Position numbers and translations under genes: made by a program. The notes under the pieces are model-generated. The model was not told where the DNA came from. It made no database searches and saw only the letters and a list, made by a program, of their open reading frames with translations. Of a stretch of 64,000 nt of DNA, positions 56,819 through 64,000 are shown in pieces. Source of the DNA: Sipunculus nudus (Eukaryota; Annelida; Sipuncula; Golfingiida; Sipunculidae); the NCBI GenBank assembly GCA_026874595.1, contig CM049312.1, forward strand, positions 56,735,429-56,799,428, read 5' to 3'. Numbering within the stretch: the stretch's first letter is position 1; each line of letters begins with the position of its first letter.

Positions 56819-59800
56819 TTGTAAGAATTGTAACGGACACTACACGTTTATATTATCTTCACATGCACATTACACATTCAAAATATATTCTACAGATTTA
56901 TGGCAAGTTTTGAGTGCATAAGAGTTGATAATAAAAAGGTCAAGATTTGAATAAGTGAGAAAGCTCAAGCTATTAACTAGAATTAGGCACGTCATCATCA
57001 TCATCATCATAACCACTCACATCACAAACTACAAATGAATGGCAAAAATTACTCAGGACATATAAAAAGTGCCAAAGGACACTGTGTTGTTCACAATATG
57101 ACAGACTGAAAAAAAAAAAGTCACATTGTGTTTTTGTCTAACTAACTGGCTTGATCATCAACAAATGCAAATGACTGGCCCTAGTCTATATACTAAGTTT
57201 TGAATCGCTGTTGATATATACACACATGCAGGACACAACTAATACAAACTGATTTCTGATTTGTAAGAATCATAAAAATATACCATTGCACATTCCTCAC
57301 AGGTGGAGCCACCTGTTTTCTGCATAAATTTTATCATATGTGACATTAATACTCATTAGAAAGATAATAATTATGATTGTTAAAATGCCTCTGCACACGG
57401 ATCAAAGATTCAACTTCCATCATCACTAAGTTAATGCAGAAATCTATAAAATCTTACCCATATAATATCTAACAATTATTAAAGGATAAAGTAATCTTTA
57501 ATGGCCATTTATAAAAAGAGAAGAATTAAATCTTTGAAGGAATACCAGAATGAGCGACTAACTGACTGACATATGGTCAATTCATGAAAAATTAATTTTT
57601 CCATAATACAAGAATGCAATTTTCAATGACATTTAACAGGTAAGTGAGAACTTTACTGTTAATTATTTGTCAATTATTATTTGACTAATATATAAATTTA
57701 TTTAACAATGCACATGGCACCGGTTGAAAATATGGAATTTTATTAACTCTTAGATCATTTGTTTCTTGTGTGTTGGACACCAGGTTTATTTATTCCTACA
57801 AGCCCAGACACCTTTTTCTGCAAGATGCATATGTTAATTTAAGCCAACATTGCACTTGCAATATGTAACCTTCAAACCAGAAATTGCACTAAAATTATTG
57901 CCCTGTATATAATGACAACCCAAACAGTCCTAGCATTATCTGTATTATTTTGTATTAATAATCTGAAATACTTAATTTTTTCTTGTATGAAATAATATTA
58001 AAAAAATTTCCACCAGTAATGCCTATGTTTTGATATTTGGGTTTGTGAGTTGTAAATTTTAATGCAAGTACCTGTATATATATCATATCTGACATAGCAT
58101 TAATATTGTAAAAAAAAAAAAACAATGGAGGATTCATTTCCCCCAGTTTTCATAATTATACAGTAGCCTGCCATCTGGTTGTAAAATCTGAAAGTACCTA
58201 GACAAGTTTATGCAAATTAAATCTAAACAAAAGCAGAAATTGAAATTACAGTGAATTAATGAATAAATAGCTGTGAAACTGTGATCAAACATTCAAAGTT
58301 TGAATAAGAACTGGATAAAAACTTATAATCATATAGAAATATTATTAATATTACCGAGTTCCAAACTGGTTAATGAATAAAAAATAAGTTTATACAACTT
58401 CATTCAATCTTTCCCTTGATCAGTTTTTTTTTCTAGAGCTCGGATACTTTACATAAATTTTAATTAAAGAAGATAATACAATTTCAAGCATGTGGCCCTG
58501 ATAGCATAACAAATTGTGTATATAAAATATAAGATTCTTCATCCATCGTATATAAATCAGTTTCATCAGTCATATGACACTGTATAACACTTCGGCAGAT
58601 CATTCTGTTCCATTTATGGTAAAATTGTGCAGGAGTTAACATGTGAACAATTTGAAAATATAAATAAATCTTAATATCAGATCAACAATTTTTGTTTCAA
58701 ACTGAATTGAATGACTACTGGTAATCTAGACAAAGGCACATCACTCATTTTTCAGATTTTAATCTGCTAGAATATCATAATGACAAAAATGGAACTTTAA
58801 GATGCTGTCCCTTCTTACCAATCAAAGATTAACTTCTCCAAAACAATAAATACTTATTTTTCTAAACTGCTGCTGAAATATTTGTGGTGCGAAGCCTAGG
58901 ACTCAACATTTAAAATGCAAAAAACTCTAGAAAGCCAACTTCTATCAGAAATAAATATTCTAAATTGCATTCAAATAGGAAATATTTCTGCAAAAAAAAA
59001 AGGATTAGCATGAGCCGCATTTCTCTTCTAAAATTTTTCTTGCATCACAAAATACCTAGTCAAAAGAACTGATGAAAAGTCTGGGGAATCAGTCTCAAAT
59101 ATATGGTCGCAGGTATCTCCAAACCCAAATGGCGTCTATCTAAATATCCTGGTTTAGTTAGGCATCCTGAAGAAGTGTTGTGGCCAATAAATTTTTTAAA
59201 CACTTCAAAATCAAGGTATCTCATGTCCATGTTTTGGGGTGTAAAGCAAAAAAGTAATGAAGTAGCAAGGTCCATTCAGCTCTGGAAACCAACTAACAAT
59301 GTACAAAACCTGATTGTAAGTTGGTTTATGGACAAGCAGTGGTCTACGAAATACAGTGTACTCTTTAACAGACCATACAAGATCAGGGTTTGTTAAGTTT
59401 AAAATGAATAAACACACAAACTGTGCAAGGCCATCCTGCTTGCAAACAGATAGGTAATCTCTCCTTTAGTGTAGAGACCAACACATTATCCTGCAAATAT
59501 CCTAGTTCTAGTCAAACTCCTGTGCATTTCACAGATCAGTTTTTCCAGTTTTTCACTGTCAGAAGAAATCATCTCCAAGAATTCAAATGAAGAATATATT
59601 TAACATTGTTTATCATGGGGCATTGTGATTTTATTTCTGTATGACAACACAATGTTAAAACATTACCTATATGAAACTTCAGTCTTTATTTCTCCTGTGA
59701 TTAAGGGAGTGTGTTAGTTAAGTACAAAAATTGACCCTAGGTGGCGCCACTACAGGATCATGAGATTTCCAGTTACACCACAGGTCAATGAACATCAAAC

Positions 59801-62444
59801 AGTGCCCTGTCACAAATAACTAATAAATATCCAAAAGTCACCTTAATAACAAGGTATGAATAACAAAATGTAGTAGATTTTGTGAGATTATCAAAAGCAG
59901 ATTATAATATATTCACTTTTGATGTCAACAGTTCCTGAAAATTACATCACTGTTCAGTGGTGCTCTTTTCCAACTGCCTATAAGTTTCAATTGCGTAAGT
60001 TTGTTAAGCATCAATTGGAACTTTCACCTATTCCAGGTAGTAATTTAAAACATTAATGTTGACCTACTGAAGGTTTGTGCTTGTAAAAAATTATCAAACC
60101 TGTGATACACAAATCAGTTTGCAAAGCAACACATAAGACGTATGAATATAAAACAAAGCGACTAGACGGTCATATAATGCCTCAGTTACACAACAAAACC
60201 AGAGGTGACCCACACTGATAGCACCAAGTGTATGGCCCTCAATGAAAATTCATTAGGCAATTAATAAGCAGCTTCTAAATATTAACATTGCTCTTAAGCA
60301 ATCTACCAAAACATTCAAACAGATCATGAACATTTCATGAATAACAAAGTAACATTAATTATCTTCAGTGCTTTGATTAATTAAAAAAAATCCCCATGTG
60401 AACCTAAACTAAGCCTAGAACATTCAAAATTCTCAGCACTGGATATTCAAATAAAATTTGTTTAGCCCAAAATGTTCACAGTGAAATTTATAAATATAAA
60501 CACAAAATGTTAAAAATCAAGACAGTTCATATAAAGATTGGAGTTTCAAGCCTTTCAAACAAACAAAATTGCTCAAACGTTGCTCATGAATTATTCATGA
60601 GATGCAATTACTGAGATGATGTCACAAACTTGACATTTGTTTGGATAAAGAGCCCAGTTTCTACAGTAATATGTAAGCATCCGTAGTGTGGAGCTGGGAG
60701 ATTTGTATGAGGTAATGGTACGTCGGATACAAGACATAATCAGAAGTGACAGTATCATCAAGAATTTTGAAATGAAAGGTCAAGGTCAATATGAAGGGTC
60801 AAGGTTGCTCAATTGCATGCTATGATGATACCACTGCGTTGAGGTAAACATGAAATCTGATAACCAATAATAACCAGGATCATTTTTGAAGTTCCTCTGT
60901 TTATTATGAGTAGCTTTGTCTTTTGGTCAATCACGGTTTCAACTTAACTTTATTTTAGACAAAATTACTCAGGGACACATTTTATTCTGGGTTGTAACAG
61001 GGAAAACTTGTTTGCAGCCCCGTCACACCATATTTTCCCCCCAGAAATTTAAGACAATGACCTTTCAATGATAATCTGTTATATACTAAAGTGAGCTTCT
61101 TGATAGGTCAAGCATCCCTCAACCATGATAATTGACAGCTCGTTCGGATTGTAATTCACCTTTAGTTCTATAAGAGGATCATGTCAATCATGACACTTTT
61201 GAGGTTCCAGGATGATTAGTTTTGGTAAATTGTAATTATGATTATAAATAATACATAAACAAACATGAATGATACATATATGGCAACAAAACAATAAGAG
61301 GCTTGTCCATATTGGTTTGTATACACAAGCCACTGTACATAAGCAGGTATATAAAACAGCACATTTAGGATAAATAAAACTCTGTATACACAGCAAGAAA
61401 AGAATGAATTAAACATAGATTTAATATACAAGTCTATAGACAAATGTTGTAAGGGGGTTGAAATCAGGTGGCAAAGAAAATGTGCATTTAAATTAGTCTT
61501 TGGGTGAACTGAGGTTATGTTATCGGCTTGGAACAGCTGACAATACATTATGAACAGTCTGACATGTTTACCTCTTTCACATGACAAACTAAAAATGGTT
61601 TCAGACCATTATTTGGGAATACAAAAAATACAGCAGGAAAAAGGAGTGGAGCAGATACAGCTAAACTGTCTTAGTATAATATACAGTGTCATTCATATAA
61701 TTTTATGCAAACAGTTTATTCTCTCTCCTACTTAATTTTTGTTATCAAGAATATCAAGAATAGTTTACTCACTATGATCACTATTTTCTGGAGGTATGAT
61801 TGTTTGGAACAGGATACATATTTTCAAAGGCTGTATGATGCTCCAAATCTGCTTGTTCAATTGTAAGTCTGCCAAATTAGTTTCTCACTGAAAGAGGTAT
61901 TTGAAAGACCTGCCTATACCAGAACTGGCAAAAACAAAATTAAAAAGACCCTCTTTTTCCTGTATACAGTGGTCAACTTCATGTTCACAGGGTTAAGTTT
62001 TTCCTGGTGTTCTCTTTTTCAGCGTCTCACAAGGGTTAAATTTTCATGGAAAACCATAAAATATTGTACACAAAGTACATTATTTAGTGGGTGTGCAAAA
62101 TCTTAACATTTCAATGAGGGCCTTAAGAGCAGAAATCCTTTTTTATTATTGGCAAATAACATAAAAATATGGTTCTATATATAATATCAATCTTAAATTT
62201 GATTGACAGGAAACATAAGAGACCTATTATTATTTATATATACATATCTTTTTCCCTCTGATGATGCTACAGACATGGATATCAATGAGGCTACAGTGCA
62301 ATCCACTGCTCACCATCGTGATTTATACCTGGAGGGTTTATTTTTGTGATAATTTCCCCTTTCGAGAATGTAGCAAAATTTGAAACCCTTGTGAACACAA
62401 AGCAAACCACAGTATTTTTGACTGCTCATGTGTACGCACCATGA

Positions 62445-62635
62445 GGAATGCAGATAGTGCATCATGTGCATCATCAGTGCAAAGCACAAGCAAACTATGT
62501 GCATCATTTGCACAATAGTGCACAGTGTGCACCAGTCATGTACAAAGACACTATGAGCATCATTTGTGCACAAGTACACCACATGCATCATTTGTGCACA
62601 AGTACACCATGTGCATCATTTGTGCACAACGAGAA
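62445..62635. repeat. short minisatellite of GTGCATCATTTGTGCACAAG units
   Basis: Several ~33-bp units built from TGCATCATTTGTGCACAAGT and ACACCATG. TGTGCACA palindromes recur, and both strands contain similar text. Confidence 0.75.
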
Positions 62636-63535
62636 ATGCTGCTTACTTTACAAATCCTAAAGAATATGCCTTTCTTTAACATGGACATTTTGAATACAAG
62701 ACTAACTTCTGAGAGCTTTTCAAAATTTCTGTGCCAGGTGTGAGGATTTTATTTAATATTCCTGCAATGAAACTTAACATCATCCAATGGAAAAGTCAAG
62801 CTGAACGTTTCTTTAAATTTATGATCAGCAACTAAGAGTTTCCAAAACTTCATATAGAAATATATAGTGTTGCTATGCATGATCCACAGAGGGTTTTGCA
62901 TGAAATATCTGACTAGATTAATATCTTACATCTGTTAACCAAAGATGTCATCCTGAAACCAAACCACTAAAGGTCTACTGTAACAGAACCATTTACATTT
63001 TGTTAGACACAAAATAGCATGGTTGTGGAGAAGGATTAATAACGAGCCTTCCGTCGGTTTCATAAACCAATTAGCTTACTGCGATGAAATTAAAAGTTAA
63101 AATCAAAGAACAATATTTCTTGCACTTCAATCAGGTGTCTGTACATCATCTTAAATTCTTAACGATCACTCCTTTCATACCCGTTCTAAAGTGGAATAAT
63201 CCTGTGTCCCTAATGAAGGTGGGGATGGGATCATCCAATATGCAAAGTGGGTGTCTTTGTGTGAATTGTCATAAATATTTGTCTTTGATTAGTAATGTCA
63301 AGTGCTTTCAAAATAACAACTGGTGCATCAATGGTGAGTGACGCTCACAATCAAGATCTATATCCTCTTATTATGCTGCTTATTTCATGAGATTTACAAT
63401 CTTCAACATCTTTTAAAATACATCTTTTAAAAATCTAATGACTGTATCAATATGAATCCCTTTGAAAGCTCTGTAACTGCCCAGTAATAAATTCCACACA
63501 TTTTAGTGCAACCTGGCTTGACCATAACCTTTATA

Positions 63536-63690
63536 CAGTGGAACCTCACAATTACGGACACTGATTTTTGTCCATAATAGAGGAGTCTGCATTAAAGGTT
63601 TTACAGACCTCTACTCAACACTGGACCATCCCAAGTGTCTGTAATAGAGAGGTGCCTGTAATGGGAGGTATTTGTAAGCAAAGGTTTTCC
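63536..63690 (+). mobile_element. Tc1/mariner-like MITE fragment
   Basis: TA is followed by CAGTGGAACCTCACAATTAC and repeated 'tgtccataatagagg' / 'gtctgtaatagagaggtgcc' text, parallel to 54610-54990. The matching right terminus is not seen. Confidence 0.55.
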
Positions 63691-64000
63691 AATACATCTT
63701 ATTCATGAAGGCAGGCCTCATATGGCACAGTTTTTCTACGCTGCGATGTGCTATTATTTCCTACAATTTGCTGTAACAATCATAAAGAATCTGCCCACAC
63801 TAAACATGATTTCCTGTGACTGCTTGCGACTGATTTGTACTTGTCATTAGTGCTACAATAGAACCTGTCTGTCAACTATTTCCTGCCACCATTCCACCTA
63901 TGTAATGATTTCACAGTATTATCTTAAAAATGTGATGTGATATGCCAATTTTTTAACACGGCTAAATCCTTAAGATTTCATATATCCCAATTTGCTATGA

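Larger units (their letters stand above)
56790..64000 (-). other. CUX1: putative long 3' UTR of the CUX homeodomain isoform
   Basis: In the vertebrate CUX1 locus the cut-repeat/homeodomain exons lie between the shared N-terminal exons and the CASP-specific exons, and the CUX mRNA has a long 3' UTR. Here a minus-strand polyadenylation signal with a GU-rich downstream element is at about 56.8 kb, 2.4 kb upstream of the first CASP-specific exon. The following 7.2 kb has no recognisable coding and few repeats compared with the rest of the window. No homeodomain or CUT motif was found before the window ends. This is inference from position and composition. Confidence 0.4.

Noticed and set aside
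59103-59396. 97-codon plus-strand open frame
   Set aside because: No known domain; an antisense frame overlaps it; it falls in the putative minus-strand 3' UTR.

Overview
This is an AT-rich, intron-containing metazoan nuclear window. Introns with canonical GT-AG boundaries, many non-autonomous transposons, (AT)n arrays and tandem satellites rule out a prokaryotic or organellar source. The repeat style (Helitron-like elements with 130-150 bp tandem cores, TAGCTCAGCTGA / CCGTCCGTC-type repeats, pogo/mariner-like MITEs) resembles mollusc or other lophotrochozoan genomes. That placement is an inference, not proven. Coding sequence is a small fraction of the 64 kb.

Three protein-coding loci can be supported. 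(1) At 2040-2240 on the minus strand is the first coding exon of a D-threonine aldolase/D-serine dehydratase-like PLP enzyme; its remaining exons lie left of the window. (2) At 26046-37888 on the plus strand is a complete seven-coding-exon gene for a 603-residue type II membrane protein with an extracellular cholinesterase/carboxylesterase-like fold. The nucleophile serine is replaced by glycine (GEGAG) and the oxyanion loop HGGG by HDGR, so it looks like a neurotactin-type pseudo-esterase. (3) From 54444 down to 45603 on the minus strand are the nine 3' exons of the CUX1-locus product CASP, a Golgi coiled-coil protein with a C-terminal membrane anchor. I could join all nine in phase. The first corresponds to the first CASP-specific exon of the vertebrate locus. 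In vertebrates the CUT-homeodomain exons of the same locus lie just upstream of it. A strong minus-strand polyadenylation site near 56.8 kb, followed to the window edge by about 7 kb of largely repeat-poor, gene-free sequence, therefore fits the long 3' UTR of the homeodomain isoform.

Layout: 0-1.2 kb Helitron-like element; 2.0-2.7 kb aldolase-like exon and possible divergent promoter; 2.7-26 kb repeat-rich space (mariner, Harbinger and hAT MITEs, a broken L1-type endonuclease ORF, two Helitron-like copies, a C-rich minisatellite, a 143-bp satellite); 26-37.9 kb pseudo-esterase gene, whose introns carry a 42-bp minisatellite and a 142-bp-period array; 38-45 kb intergenic space with another Helitron-like copy and three GTTGC-N3-GCAAC palindromes; 45.6-54.4 kb CASP exons, with a 1.3-kb trinucleotide-based array in the last intron and a hAT element with a perfect 8-bp target duplication in the intron before it; 56.8-64 kb putative CUX 3' UTR.

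The pseudo-esterase and CASP genes are convergent. No CRISPR, operon or prokaryotic system is present. The most interesting non-gene signals are the modular Helitron-like family, the recurrence of perfect AGGTCA-N-AGGTCA (DR1) motifs in two unrelated repeat families, and the nested transposon/minisatellite structure inside CASP introns.
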